The notes: generated by a model not told the origin, from the letters alone. A stretch of DNA of 14,914 nt from Clostridiales bacterium (GCA_021205375.1 JAJPXR010000058.1:1-14914), one strand, 5' to 3'. Counted from the first letter of the stretch, positions 5,548 through 13,549 are shown. Program-made: numbers and translations.

Positions 5548-5595
5548 GTGAGAAAACTTATCATTCAATTTTCTTCTCATAAGGTCATTTATGCC

Positions 5596-5623
5596 GGCGG
5601 CCCAACCGGGCCGCCGCTTTTTT
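5596..5623 (+). terminator. Hairpin with T-run between mobC and relaxase
   Basis: GGCGGCCC (5596-5603), AACC, GGGCCGCC (5608-5615), then GC and six T's (5618-5623). This is a textbook rho-independent terminator, but the T-run directly abuts the AGGAGG of the relaxase (5624-5629). Relaxase expression therefore depends on readthrough or a promoter I cannot see, which points to attenuation. Confidence 0.8.
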
Positions 5624-5635
5624 AGGAGGTGAACT

Positions 5636-7060
5636 ATGGCAACGACGTTTTTGAAACCGCTTCACGCCGGGAAGGGTCGCAGCATCGCCCAGACACTGAG
5701 GCGGTCAACAGACTATGTAAAGAACCCGGACAAGACCGATAACGGTGAGTGGATCAGCGCCTACCAATGCAACCCCTCTATCGTGGATGCGGAGTTCCTG
5801 TTTTCCAAACGGCAGTACGAGGCGCAGACGGGCAAGGCCCACAAGGACAATGATGTGATCGCTTACCATATGAGGCAGTCCTTCAAGCCAGGGGAGATCA
5901 CGCCGGAAAAGGCCAACAAGATCGGTTATGACCTTGCCATGTCACTGACGAAGGGCAACCATGCCTTCATCGTCTGCACTCATGTGGACAAAAAGCATAT
6001 TCACTCGCATATCATCTTCAACTCCACCAGCCTGGACTGCACCCGGAAATTTCGGAACTTCTGGTGTTCCAGCTTTGCCATCCGCAGGATTTCCGACATC
6101 CTCTGTCTGGAAAATGGCCTGTCTGTGATTGAGGACCCGAAGCCCAGCCGGGGCAGCTACGGCTCCTGGCTAGGGGAGAATAAGCCTCTGACCAATCGGC
6201 AGAAGCTGGAGCAGATGATAGATGATGCGCTCACCCCTGACTGCAAAAGCTATGAAGATTTTCTGGCGGCAATGCGGGCGGCGGGGGTCGAAGTCAAGAC
6301 CGGCAAGCACCTGGCGTTCAGAATCCCGGAGGGAAAACGCTTCATCCGTTGTGATTCTCTCTCGGAGGACTACACCGAGGATGCCATTCGGGAACGGCTG
6401 GAGGGCAAGCACAATGTCAGGAGTCGCCAAAGACAGGAGGGCTTAACCGCTAAGGAGGATATGCGTCCTCGCTCCCTGATCGACATCCAGGCGAAGCTGG
6501 CTCAGGCCAACTCCCCCGGCTTTGAACGGTGGGCGAAATCCTATAACTTGAAAGAAATTGCAAAGACAGTCGTTTGGATGAAAGAGCATGGCATGAACGA
6601 TGTTGAAAAATTTGCAGAGGATTGTGACGCCGCAGTCGAGCGCTATCACGAACTTGCGGATAAGACGAAAGCCAACGAAGCCAGAATGAAGGGGATCGCC
6701 GAGCTGCAACGGCATATTGGAACCTATGGCAAGACACGGGACATTTACGTTCAGTACAAAAAGCTCCCGAAGAAAAAACAGGCGGAGTTTTACGAGGCCC
6801 ATCGGAGTGACATTATGTTGCATGAGGCGGCCAAGTGCTACTTCGATTCTCTGGGGCTGGAGAAGCTGCCCTCCATCAAGGCGTTGAAACAGGAATACGC
6901 TGTGCTGAGTGCAGAGAATAAAAAGCTCTATCCCGACCAGAAAGCAGCCCGAAAAGAAATGATCGACCTGCTCACGGCGAAAAGCAATCTGGAGCGGTTC
7001 CTGGAAATCAAAATCGAGCAGCCCAAAAAGAAAGAACAGCAGCAGGAAGAAAGCCGGTGA
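5636..7060 (+). CDS. MOBP-type relaxase
   Basis: Relaxases cut one strand at the transfer origin and stay bound to its 5' end during conjugal transfer. The 474-residue protein has a candidate catalytic Tyr27 in RRSTDYVKNPDK, the block DVIAYHMRQSFKPGEITPEKA (about 73-93), and the metal-binding histidine motif THVDKKHIHSHIIFN with His116, 121, 123 and 125. This is the Relaxase/Mobilization nuclease (MobA/VirD2-like) fold. From about residue 285 on, the protein is charged and helical (KELPKKKQAEFYEAHRS-like), ending in a Lys/Gln/Glu-rich tail, typical of elements that lack a helicase domain. AGGAGG at 5624-5629 fixes the start. The gene looks complete and is followed by a terminator. Confidence 0.92.
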   Translation: MATTFLKPLHAGKGRSIAQTLRRSTDYVKNPDKTDNGEWISAYQCNPSIVDAEFLFSKRQYEAQTGKAHKDNDVIAYHMRQSFKPGEITPEKANKIGYDLAMSLTKGNHAFIVCTHVDKKHIHSHIIFNSTSLDCTRKFRNFWCSSFAIRRISDILCLENGLSVIEDPKPSRGSYGSWLGENKPLTNRQKLEQMIDDALTPDCKSYEDFLAAMRAAGVEVKTGKHLAFRIPEGKRFIRCDSLSEDYTEDAIRERLEGKHNVRSRQRQEGLTAKEDMRPRSLIDIQAKLAQANSPGFERWAKSYNLKEIAKTVVWMKEHGMNDVEKFAEDCDAAVERYHELADKTKANEARMKGIAELQRHIGTYGKTRDIYVQYKKLPKKKQAEFYEAHRSDIMLHEAAKCYFDSLGLEKLPSIKALKQEYAVLSAENKKLYPDQKAARKEMIDLLTAKSNLERFLEIKIEQPKKKEQQQEESR

Positions 7061-7078
7061 TGACCGGCATGACCCATT

Positions 7079-7117
7079 CCGGGGTCTACGGCGTTTGTCG
7101 TAGGCCCCGGATTTTTT
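7079..7117 (+). terminator. Rho-independent terminator of the mobilization genes
   Basis: CCGGGGTCTACG (7079-7090), 8-base loop, CGTAGGCCCCGG (7099-7110), then A and six T's (7112-7117); one T-G wobble in a 12-bp stem. It lies 18 bases after the relaxase stop. Confidence 0.9.
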
Positions 7118-7471
7118 GCGTTCAGCGCTCAACAGAAACTGAAAAACTGAATGCACATCGGGAGACGGAGTATGAAATAATCACGCCCGTCTCCCAGCAG
7201 CAGACGCCGAAGGCGGCTTAAAACCCCGTCCCAGCCGGGCCGGGGTTCGCAGGGGCTTGGGGGCGGCAGGCCACCAACAAGCAGCGGAGGTATATACCGA
7301 GGCATTGCTTGCCACAATATACTTGATTAGGAACGCCACTGGTGAAACAGTGTTATTCAGCAACTCATAGTCAGGTGCAAAAAATAGGAGAACGGTCTAT
7401 CGAGACGTCGTCGGCCAACGCTTTATTGATCGACTTGAGAGAAACCATGTTGCGTCGTTTGATCCATCCGG
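7118..7471. other. Junction region between mobile element and sugar operon
   Basis: No complete gene is visible in these 354 bases. An inverted repeat GGGAGACGG/CCGTCTCCC lies at 7160-7168 and 7187-7195, then a GC-rich stretch (7200-7290), then GTATAT/ATATAC arms around 7290-7322. On the plus strand one frame reads …EVYTEALLATIYLIRNATGE…, meets a TAG at 7368-7370, and continues with …RTVYRDVVGQRFIDRLERNHV… towards 7470; both parts look like possible broken coding sequence of unknown family. The right end of the mobile element, and perhaps its transfer origin, should lie here, but neither could be identified with confidence. Confidence 0.5.
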
Positions 7472-8971
7472 TCAGCCTTCCTCCGGCAAAACAATGTCAT
7501 ACTTCTCCACGTCAATGATAGCAGAGCCGTTGGCTTCGAAGGAGATGCTGTCGGCCTCTTGAGGGGTGTAAATGGTGGATGTCAGGGTCTGTTCGCCGTC
7601 ATTGACAAAAATCTCCACGGAGAACCGGTCCATGAGGATGCGCAGCTTGATCTCGCCGTTCTGGTAGCGCACCAGCACCTTCCGGGAGGAGACGATGTTG
7701 TGGCGGAAGCCGGAGTTGCTGCGGTCGAAGCGCAGCACGCTGTTGTTGGGGTCGTAGGTGATGGCGGTATAAAACTCTGTGTCCTTGGCCACCTTGATGG
7801 TGAACTTCTGGTACAAGCTGCCTCCGGCGGGGCGAACAAACACCGTCATATCCACGGTGCGGCCGGACACGCTGGGCAGGCAAAGCCGCTCCCGGACGTA
7901 GACGTCACGGTACAACACCGGCTCGCTGCGGTACTGCTCCAGCTCCCGGACGGGGTTCTGGATCATCAGGCCGTCCTTCATCCGCAGCTCCCGGGGGATG
8001 GTCAGTTGCCCGAACCACTTGACCCCCTGGGGCTTGTTGTGGCCCGTCTCCGGGGACTGCATCCAGCCGATGAGGATGCGGCGGCCGTCCGCGGCCTCCA
8101 CCGTCTGGGGGGCATAGAAGTCCAGACCGTAGTCCAAGGCGTGGACCTCTGTGCGGTCGAAGTGGTGGGCCTTTTTGTCGTAGGAGCCGGTGATATAGAC
8201 CACGTTGTTGCCGTTGTGGAACTCCAGGCCCCGGGCGGTCATCTCCATGGGGGAGGTGATCAGCACTGCCATGCCGTCCAGATGGAAGAAGTCGGGACAC
8301 TCCCACATCCGGCCATACTGGTTACGGCAGCGGTCCAGCACGGTGACGTATTCCCACTGCATGGAGTCCGGGCTGCGAAAGAGCAGGATTGCGCCGCTGT
8401 CGTCCGCCACCCGGTTGGCGACCACGGCGTAGAAGCACCGCTCCTCCCCATCCCACCAGATCTTGGGGTCTCGGAAGTCCTGGACACTGCCGCCCGTAGG
8501 TAGGCTGTCTGCGGTGATGACCGGGTTTCCGCTGTACTTTTCATAGTCCACACCGTCGCCGTAGGCCATGCACTGGGTCTGGCGGCTCTCAATGAGGCCG
8601 TCCTCCCGTTGCCATTCCTCCACGCCGGTGTACATCAGCAGGTGCCGCCCATCGGGCAGCTCCAGGGCGCTGCCGGAGAACACACCAGCGTTGTCGTAGT
8701 CCTCGTCCGGGGCCATGGCCGCAGGCAGCCGCTCCCAGCGGATGAAGTCCCTGGTGGTCAGGTGGCCCCAGTGCATATTGCCCCACACCGTTTTGTAGGG
8801 GTGGTATTGATAAAACAGGTGGTACTCGCCCTTGTAGTAAGAAAATCCGTTTGGGTCGTTGAGCCAGCCCACTGTGGGCGTCACATGGAAGAGAGGACGC
8901 TCCTCAGGGGTGATTTTCTCACCGTAAATTTTCTCGTAATTGCGGGCGCGCAGTAAGAGCTTGCTGTTCAT
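7472..8971 (-). CDS. GH32 beta-fructofuranosidase (sucrose/fructan hydrolase)
   Basis: This 499-residue glycoside hydrolase family 32 enzyme hydrolyses terminal beta-fructosides such as sucrose or short fructo-oligosaccharides. The three family signatures are present: WLNDPNG with nucleophile Asp39, FRDP (166-169) with the transition-state Asp168, and ECPD with acid/base Glu224. A five-bladed propeller (about 25-330) is followed by the beta-sandwich domain (about 360-499, with SVEIFVNDGEQTLTSTIY). No signal peptide is seen, so it acts in the cytoplasm. An ABC importer rather than a PTS is encoded alongside, so the substrate is probably unphosphorylated sugar and not sucrose-6-phosphate. An operator copy at 9018-9031 lies upstream. 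GTGAGG precedes the ATG. It is the last gene of the cluster, next to mobile-element DNA. Confidence 0.93.
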   Translation of the reverse strand: MNSKLLLRARNYEKIYGEKITPEERPLFHVTPTVGWLNDPNGFSYYKGEYHLFYQYHPYKTVWGNMHWGHLTTRDFIRWERLPAAMAPDEDYDNAGVFSGSALELPDGRHLLMYTGVEEWQREDGLIESRQTQCMAYGDGVDYEKYSGNPVITADSLPTGGSVQDFRDPKIWWDGEERCFYAVVANRVADDSGAILLFRSPDSMQWEYVTVLDRCRNQYGRMWECPDFFHLDGMAVLITSPMEMTARGLEFHNGNNVVYITGSYDKKAHHFDRTEVHALDYGLDFYAPQTVEAADGRRILIGWMQSPETGHNKPQGVKWFGQLTIPRELRMKDGLMIQNPVRELEQYRSEPVLYRDVYVRERLCLPSVSGRTVDMTVFVRPAGGSLYQKFTIKVAKDTEFYTAITYDPNNSVLRFDRSNSGFRHNIVSSRKVLVRYQNGEIKLRILMDRFSVEIFVNDGEQTLTSTIYTPQEADSISFEANGSAIIDVEKYDIVLPEEG

Positions 8972-9017
8972 GGTCGTGCCTCACATTCTTTTCTGGGATT
9001 TTGGAACTTTTGAAAGT

Positions 9018-9031
9018 TGGAACGGGTTCCA
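9018..9031. promoter_or_regulatory. LacI-type operator in front of GH32
   Basis: TGGAACGGGTTCCA has perfect 6-bp arms around GG. It is the most symmetrical of four similar sites at 9018, 13606, 13670 and 14648. It sits 47 bases upstream of the GH32 ATG. A TTGGAAC direct repeat (9001-9007 and 9017-9023), an AACTTTTGAAAGTT palindrome and a TTCCATATGGAA palindrome are adjacent. No clear -35/-10 pair was found for GH32, so it may have a weak own promoter or be co-transcribed with lacI. Confidence 0.75.
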
Positions 9032-9122
9032 TATGGAAACGGAAAGGGCACCGCACAGGTCGCAGGGCGCGGTTCGTGCGGTGTTTCTCCATAGCGCCGG
9101 TATTCCGGCAGGCGCGGGGCGG

Positions 9123-10148
9123 TCAGACGGCAGTCGATGCGCCCCGGCGAAGAGTGACGGGAAGGGTGACGTTTTGCGCGGCCAGCTCCTTGCCCTGAAT
9201 CAGGTCCAGCATCATTCCCACCGCCTCCTGTGCCAGCCGTTCGATGGGCTGAACGATGGTGGTGACAGAGGGGTAGACCAGCTTGGTGATCTGTGTGCCG
9301 TCGTAGGACACCAGCTTCAGGTCCTCCGGGATGCGAAGGCCCCGCTCCTGGGCGGCCTGTAACACAGCCAAGGCAAAGGGGTCGGCGGCAAAAACGCCGT
9401 CTACGTCGGGTATCTCCCGGAACATGGCGTCGGCGGCGACCCGGTACTGCTGGAAGTCGGCATTGACCCACTGGTCGGAGCGGGAGTGGCAGGTGACGCC
9501 ATGCTCCTGCATCACCTGGGCAAACACTGTGTGCCGGGTAACAGAAGGCGTGGAGACCCAGCCGTGCTCCCCACCGAAGGGCGTAGAGGGCGCAGTCTCG
9601 TCCGCCCCGCCGAACTGCACCACGTTGCGGCAGCCTGCCCGAATCAGCTCCTCGGCGGCCAAACGCCCTCCCTGTTGGTGGTCCGCCGCCAGGCAGGGGA
9701 TACTGTCGCCCAGATACCGGTCCAGGGCCACGATGGGCCTGTGGATGTTCTGGTACCGCTCCACACCCAGAGACGTGTGGGCAGCGAAGATAATGCCGTC
9801 TACCACCTGGCGCTTGAGCATATCCAGATAGCGCAGCTCGTAGTTCTCCTCGTAAAAGGTATTGCAGATCATGGTCTGATACCCGGCGGCGCACAGCGCC
9901 ACCTCGATCCCGTTGACCAGCTCAGAGAAGAAGGGGTGGGACAGCTCCGGGACAATAACGGCCACGATGCCAGTCTTGCGGAAAAACAGGTGCCGGGCCA
10001 TCTCGTTGGGGGTGTAGTCCAGCTCGTCAATGGATTTGAGGACCCGCTGACGGGTCTCCTCTTTGACATAGCCGTTGCCGCTGAGCACGCGGGAGACAGT
10101 GGCCGCGCCCACCTGGGCGTGCCGGGCAACGTCCTGAATGGTAGCCAT
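9123..10148 (-). CDS. LacI-family transcriptional regulator of the fructoside regulon
   Basis: This 341-residue repressor-type protein has the LacI helix-turn-helix at residues 3-25 (TIQDVARHAQVGAATVSRVLSG), hinge-helix signature YTPNEMARHL near residue 47, and a periplasmic-binding-protein-like effector domain (TGIVAVIVPELSHPFFSELVNGIE, VDGIIFAAH, VDGVFAADPFALAVLQAAQERGLRIPEDLKLVSYDGT). The start MATIQ at 10146-10148 is preferred over the in-frame ATG at 10164-10166, because family members begin there and GGAGG lies 11 bases upstream. It has its own promoter after the permease terminator. Four similar operators before GH32, the binding-protein gene and yesL are its likely targets, with a sugar such as sucrose or fructose as inducer; that pairing is inferred from context. 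Confidence 0.92.
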   Translation of the reverse strand: MATIQDVARHAQVGAATVSRVLSGNGYVKEETRQRVLKSIDELDYTPNEMARHLFFRKTGIVAVIVPELSHPFFSELVNGIEVALCAAGYQTMICNTFYEENYELRYLDMLKRQVVDGIIFAAHTSLGVERYQNIHRPIVALDRYLGDSIPCLAADHQQGGRLAAEELIRAGCRNVVQFGGADETAPSTPFGGEHGWVSTPSVTRHTVFAQVMQEHGVTCHSRSDQWVNADFQQYRVAADAMFREIPDVDGVFAADPFALAVLQAAQERGLRIPEDLKLVSYDGTQITKLVYPSVTTIVQPIERLAQEAVGMMLDLIQGKELAAQNVTLPVTLRRGASTAV

Positions 10149-10180
10149 AAGTACGAAATCCTCCATAGGTTGCTGTTCTT

Positions 10181-10226
10181 AGTTTACAACGAGACAGCGG
10201 ACTTGTCAAACGGTTACACCCGTAAC
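10181..10226 (-). promoter_or_regulatory. lacI promoter with upstream inverted repeat
   Basis: Minus strand: perfect -35 TTGACA (10204-10209), 17-base spacer, -10 TAAACT (10181-10186). Just upstream of the -35, GTTAC-ACCC-GTAAC (10213-10226) forms an inverted repeat unlike the other operators. It could bind a different regulator or belong to the neighbouring terminator region. Confidence 0.75.
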
Positions 10227-10230
10227 GCGC

Positions 10231-10265
10231 AAAAAGCGGGGTCGGCCGGCAGAGCGGCCGACCCC
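10231..10265 (-). terminator. Rho-independent terminator after the permease genes
   Basis: On the minus strand an 11-bp perfect stem (plus-strand arms GGGGTCGGCCG 10238-10248 and 10255-10265, 6-base loop) is followed by GC and five T's (A-run 10231-10235). It ends the permease transcript before the lacI promoter. Confidence 0.9.
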
Positions 10266-10301
10266 ATAGGAGGGAGGAAAAACAGTTTGCGTTGAAACAG
10301 G

Positions 10302-11159
10302 TCAGCCCTTGATGCCGGAGGAGGCGATGCCCTCCACATAATACTTCTGCATGAACACAAACATGATGATCATGGGGATGGCGGAGATCACCAGGGCGGC
10401 CATGATGGCGCCGTAGTGGACGGGCTGGGTGCCGAAGAAGGACTGTACGGCCAACTGAATGGTGCGCTTGTTCTCGCCGGTCATGACCAGGAAGGGCCAC
10501 ATGAAGTCGTTCCAGTGGGAGACGAAGTCCAGGATAAAGACGGTGGCGTAGACGGTCTTGGAGATGGGCATGACCACGTTGAAGAAGGTGCGAATGGGAC
10601 TGCACCCGTCGATGGCGGCGGCCTCCAGCAGGTCGTTGGGGATGTCGTAGAAGAACTGGCGGAACATATAGATGGAAAAGCACTTGGCGATGAAGGGCAC
10701 CACCAGGGCCTGGAGGGTGTTGACCCAGCCCAGCTGGGACATCTCGATGTACAGCGGCAGCATGATGGCCTCCATGGGGAGCACCATCAGGGCGATGACC
10801 AGGTTCAGGATCAGGCCCTTGCCCTTGAAGTCGAACTTCGCCAGGGCGTAGCCGCAGATGGAGTTGACGATCAGGTCGAAAATCAAAATCAGGCCGATGT
10901 AAAGTAGCGTGTTTTTGAACACCACCGGCAGGTTCATCCGGGAGAACACTTCCAGGTAGTTGGCCAGGGTCGCGTTGGTGGGGATGAACGTCATAATGGA
11001 GTTCATGTTGGCGAAGATGTCGGCTTCCGGCTTCAACGAGGCGGAGATCATCCAGATCAGCGGAGAGACGAAGATGATGCCGATGACGATGTTTCCCGCG
11101 TAGAACAGGAACTTGTTGAGGAAGGCGGACGCCTTCTTGGATTGCGGTCTTCTGTTCAT
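10302..11159 (-). CDS. Carbohydrate ABC transporter permease (MalG/UgpE-like)
   Basis: This 285-residue inner membrane subunit is one half of a sugar-importer channel. About six membrane segments are visible, starting with FLFYAGNIVIGIIFVSPLIWMI at about 18-39. The cytoplasmic EAA loop, which contacts the ATPase, reads DLLEAAAIDGCSPIRTFFNVVMPIS. The C-terminus KYYVEGIASSGIKG is typical of MalG-type permeases. Its start lies 18 bases after the stop of the partner permease, with AAAGGGGG as binding site. No ATPase gene follows: the next feature is a terminator and then lacI. The importer probably uses a shared MsmK/MsiK-like ATPase encoded elsewhere, as many Bacillota sugar importers do. Confidence 0.92.
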   Translation of the reverse strand: MNRRPQSKKASAFLNKFLFYAGNIVIGIIFVSPLIWMISASLKPEADIFANMNSIMTFIPTNATLANYLEVFSRMNLPVVFKNTLLYIGLILIFDLIVNSICGYALAKFDFKGKGLILNLVIALMVLPMEAIMLPLYIEMSQLGWVNTLQALVVPFIAKCFSIYMFRQFFYDIPNDLLEAAAIDGCSPIRTFFNVVMPISKTVYATVFILDFVSHWNDFMWPFLVMTGENKRTIQLAVQSFFGTQPVHYGAIMAALVISAIPMIIMFVFMQKYYVEGIASSGIKG

Positions 11160-11177
11160 GGTTCGTATCCCCCTTTC

Positions 11178-12077
11178 TCAGTCTGTGGCCGAAGTGACCC
11201 GCTTCATTGCCAGCGACATGGTCACCACAATGATGAAGAACACCGCCGCCACCGCACAGGCATAGCCGAAGTTGCCGTTCTGGAAACCCTGGGTGTAGAT
11301 GTAGTAGACCAGGGTCTTGGTGGAGTTCTTGGGGCCGCCCTGCGTCATGACGTAGGGCTGGGTGAAGAGCTTCATGGCCTGGATCATGGTGATCATAATG
11401 ACGTACTTGATGGTACCCTGCAGGCCGGGGATGGTGACATAGAGGAACTGCTGGAACTTGGTGGCGCCGTCCACGGAGGCGGCCTCGTACTGCTCGCCGG
11501 GGATGCCCTGTAGCCCCGCCAGGAAGATCATCATCTGGTAGCCTGCGCCCTGCCAGGCGGACATGAAGATGATGGAGTTCATGGCGGTCTTTTCGTTGCT
11601 CAAAAAGTTGATGGAGTTGAAGCCCAGGTTGGTCAGCAGGGAGTTGATGAGGCCGGTGTTGGGGTTGGAGTTGTACAGCACCGTCCACAGGATGGAGATA
11701 ACCACCATGGAGGTGAGCTGGGGGCTGAAATACATGGTGCGGAAAATAGCCACGCCCCGGAACTTCTGAGACACCAGCATGGCCAGCGCCAGGGCCAGCA
11801 CACACTGGCAGGGGACGACGATGACGGTGAAATAGACCGTGTTTTTCAGCGCCTGCCAGAAGTCGCTGTCACCGATCAGCTTGACGTAGTTTTGCAGGCC
11901 GATGAATTTGATGTCGTCCGGCCGCATGATCTGGTACTGGAACACCGAATAGTAGACCGTGTAGATCATGGGGACCACCAGGAAGGCCACCAGCAGCACG
12001 ACGGCAGGAATGACAAACACGTAGGCGGCGATCCGCTCATTCCGCTTGCGGGCAGACAGGTTGGATGCTTTCGTCAT
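11178..12077 (-). CDS. Carbohydrate ABC transporter permease (MalF/UgpA-like)
   Basis: This 299-residue partner permease has a basic cytoplasmic start (TKASNLSARKRNER) and then a first membrane helix, AAYVFVIPAVVLLVAFLVVP, at about 17-36. The EAA loop reads EQYEAASVDGATKFQQFLYVTIPGL near residue 195, followed by the typical TQGGPKNSTKTLVYYIY and a last helix ending in MSLAMKRVTS. These features match MalF/UgpA-type sugar permeases. AAGGGAA precedes the ATG. The gene lies 131 bases after the binding-protein gene, with a terminator between them, so permease transcript is probably made by partial readthrough at a lower level than the binding protein. Confidence 0.92.
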   Translation of the reverse strand: MTKASNLSARKRNERIAAYVFVIPAVVLLVAFLVVPMIYTVYYSVFQYQIMRPDDIKFIGLQNYVKLIGDSDFWQALKNTVYFTVIVVPCQCVLALALAMLVSQKFRGVAIFRTMYFSPQLTSMVVISILWTVLYNSNPNTGLINSLLTNLGFNSINFLSNEKTAMNSIIFMSAWQGAGYQMMIFLAGLQGIPGEQYEAASVDGATKFQQFLYVTIPGLQGTIKYVIMITMIQAMKLFTQPYVMTQGGPKNSTKTLVYYIYTQGFQNGNFGYACAVAAVFFIIVVTMSLAMKRVTSATD

Positions 12078-12142
12078 GAGACAATTTCCCTTCTTTCTTC
12101 ACGAATAGGTGCGGAATTGACATGATACGGGGAATTTTGGGT

Positions 12143-12176
12143 AAAAAACGGCCGCACCGCAGGGACAGTGCGGCCG
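12143..12176 (-). terminator. Terminator/attenuator between binding-protein and permease genes
   Basis: On the minus strand a 9-bp stem (plus-strand arms CGGCCGCAC 12149-12157 and GTGCGGCCG 12168-12176) with a 10-base loop is followed by six T's (A-run 12143-12148). No promoter is evident between it and the permease start, so it most likely lets part of the transcription through. Confidence 0.88.
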
Positions 12177-12208
12177 AAAGGGGCTTTAAACAATTTTTTG
12201 GGGGGAAC

Positions 12209-13549
12209 TTACTCCGCGTAGTAGGTGTTGTAATTCTCGGTGAAGTTCTCGGAGACGCGGTCCAGCTCGGACTGGATGTACTCCTCGTCCACGGTGCCGG
12301 TGGAGGCGGCGTCGGAGAAGATGTTGGTCATAGCCTCAGCGTAGTCGCTGGAGAAGTTGGAGTAAGAGGGGGAGCGGGGACGGGCGGAAGCGGTGGTCTG
12401 GAGCTGCTCCACGAACAGAGCGCGGGCGCCCTCCTGATAGTCGGCCATAGCCTCCTCGTCATAGGCGGAGATACGAGTGGCGGGCTTGGCGATGGCGGCG
12501 GCGTAAGTGGCCACGTTCTCGGTGTTCATCAGCCACTGGAGGAACTCACCGGCAGCGTCTACGTTCTCGCAGTTCTTGGAGATGGCGGCAGCCCAGTCGC
12601 CGCAGGGGGAGACGGCGGTGCCGGTGTCGTCAGAGACGGGGTAGTAGGTGACGCCCCACTCAAAGTCGGCGCTCTCTTCCAGGGTGGCGACCTCCCAGGA
12701 GCCGCCCAGCATGGTGGCGCAGGCGCCGTTCAGGAACTCGTCGTCGATGGGGTCGATGTTGGCGTAGCCGTTGGCGATGAGACTGGCCAGCCAGGCGGTG
12801 GTGGTGACGGCCTCAGAGCTATTCACATAGCCCTCGGCGGTGGTGCCGTCGTCACTGATGTAGTCCATGCCCTCGGAGACGTACAGTGGCTCCAGCGCGT
12901 AGGGCAGGCCCTCGCCGTGGTCCATGATGATATGGGTGCCCACATAGCTGTCGGTGGTGCACTTCTCGGCGATCTCCAGCATCTCAGACCAGGTGATGGG
13001 GTTGTCGATGGTGCGGGAATCCAGATCGTCCACGTCCACACCGCACTCGGTCAGATAGTCCTTATTGTAGAAAAAGGCGACAGAAGATTCGGTAGCGCCG
13101 ATAGCGTAGAGCTGGCCGTCATAGGTATTCTGCTCCACAGCGGAGTCCAGGAAGTCCTCCAGGTCCTCGGCGGTGAAGTAGTCGTCCAGGGGAACGGTGA
13201 CGCCATTGGCGGCGTAATAGGCGACCTGGGGGCCGTCCACATAAAAGATGTCGGGCAGGTCGTTGGAGGTGACGGCAGTGGCGATCTTGTTGTCGTAAGC
13301 GTAGGAGTCAGAGCGGTCGATGGCCTCGCGGCTGACCTGGATGTTGGGGTTCGCAGCGTTCCACTCGTCCAGCTTCTCCACCCACCAAGCCTCCACAGCG
13401 GCCTCGTCGGTGGGACTCCAGATGGTCAGGTAGATGACTTCGTCACCGTTGGCGGCGCTGCTGTCGGTTGTAGTGCTGCTGCTGGAGCTGCAGGCTACCA
13501 GCGACAGCGCCATTGCCAGAGCCAGAACCAGAGCAATGAGTTTCTTCAT
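12209..13549 (-). CDS. Extracellular sugar-binding lipoprotein (family 1 solute-binding protein)
   Basis: This 446-residue lipoprotein would capture the sugar outside the cell and hand it to the two permeases. It has a lipoprotein signal (MKKLIALVLALAMALS) with the lipobox LVAC; the lipid-bearing residue is Cys20. A Ser/Thr linker (SSSSSTTTDSSAANG) follows, then a family 1 binding domain starting YLTIWSPTDEAAVEAWWVEK and containing NDLPDIFYVDGPQVAYYAANG and GSWEVATLEE. The protein is strongly acidic. The start at 13547-13549 is chosen because AAGGAGG precedes it and the signal peptide begins there; the longer in-frame extension is untranslated leader. It has its own promoter and two operators. 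The ligand is inferred as sucrose or fructo-oligosaccharide from the adjacent GH32. Confidence 0.95.
   Translation of the reverse strand: MKKLIALVLALAMALSLVACSSSSSTTTDSSAANGDEVIYLTIWSPTDEAAVEAWWVEKLDEWNAANPNIQVSREAIDRSDSYAYDNKIATAVTSNDLPDIFYVDGPQVAYYAANGVTVPLDDYFTAEDLEDFLDSAVEQNTYDGQLYAIGATESSVAFFYNKDYLTECGVDVDDLDSRTIDNPITWSEMLEIAEKCTTDSYVGTHIIMDHGEGLPYALEPLYVSEGMDYISDDGTTAEGYVNSSEAVTTTAWLASLIANGYANIDPIDDEFLNGACATMLGGSWEVATLEESADFEWGVTYYPVSDDTGTAVSPCGDWAAAISKNCENVDAAGEFLQWLMNTENVATYAAAIAKPATRISAYDEEAMADYQEGARALFVEQLQTTASARPRSPSYSNFSSDYAEAMTNIFSDAASTGTVDEEYIQSELDRVSENFTENYNTYYAE

Larger units (their letters stand above)
1..7450. mobile_element. Mobilizable element (TnpV/TnpW/serine recombinase/MobC/relaxase), open at left
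   Basis: The segment holds a set of mobile-element genes: a topoisomerase III fragment, TnpV, an XRE regulator, TnpW, a large serine recombinase of the TnpX/TndX type, a small DNA-binding-like protein, MobC and a MOBP relaxase. TnpV, TnpW and TnpX are named after Tn4451 of Clostridium. No type IV secretion genes, resistance gene or other cargo is visible, so the element could be moved only with help from another conjugative element. The left end is outside the window. The right end is inferred to lie between the relaxase terminator at 7117 and the GH32 stop at 7472; no terminal repeat or attachment site could be located. The broken topoisomerase suggests that the left part is composite, with one element decaying or inserted into another. 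Confidence 0.75.

Noticed and set aside
7559..8503. A 314-codon plus-strand frame opposite GH32
   Set aside because: It is an antisense shadow; GH32 motifs are fully accounted for on the minus strand.
9018..9031. LexA (SOS) box, because GAAC and GTTC occur
   Set aside because: The spacing between half-sites is two bases rather than the four of the Bacillus-type box, and repeated copies track the sugar genes.
10027..11805. A 592-codon minus-strand frame across both permeases and the lacI start
   Set aside because: It is the wrong frame of three well-supported genes, crosses a strong terminator, and encodes a His/Pro/Arg-rich low-complexity product.
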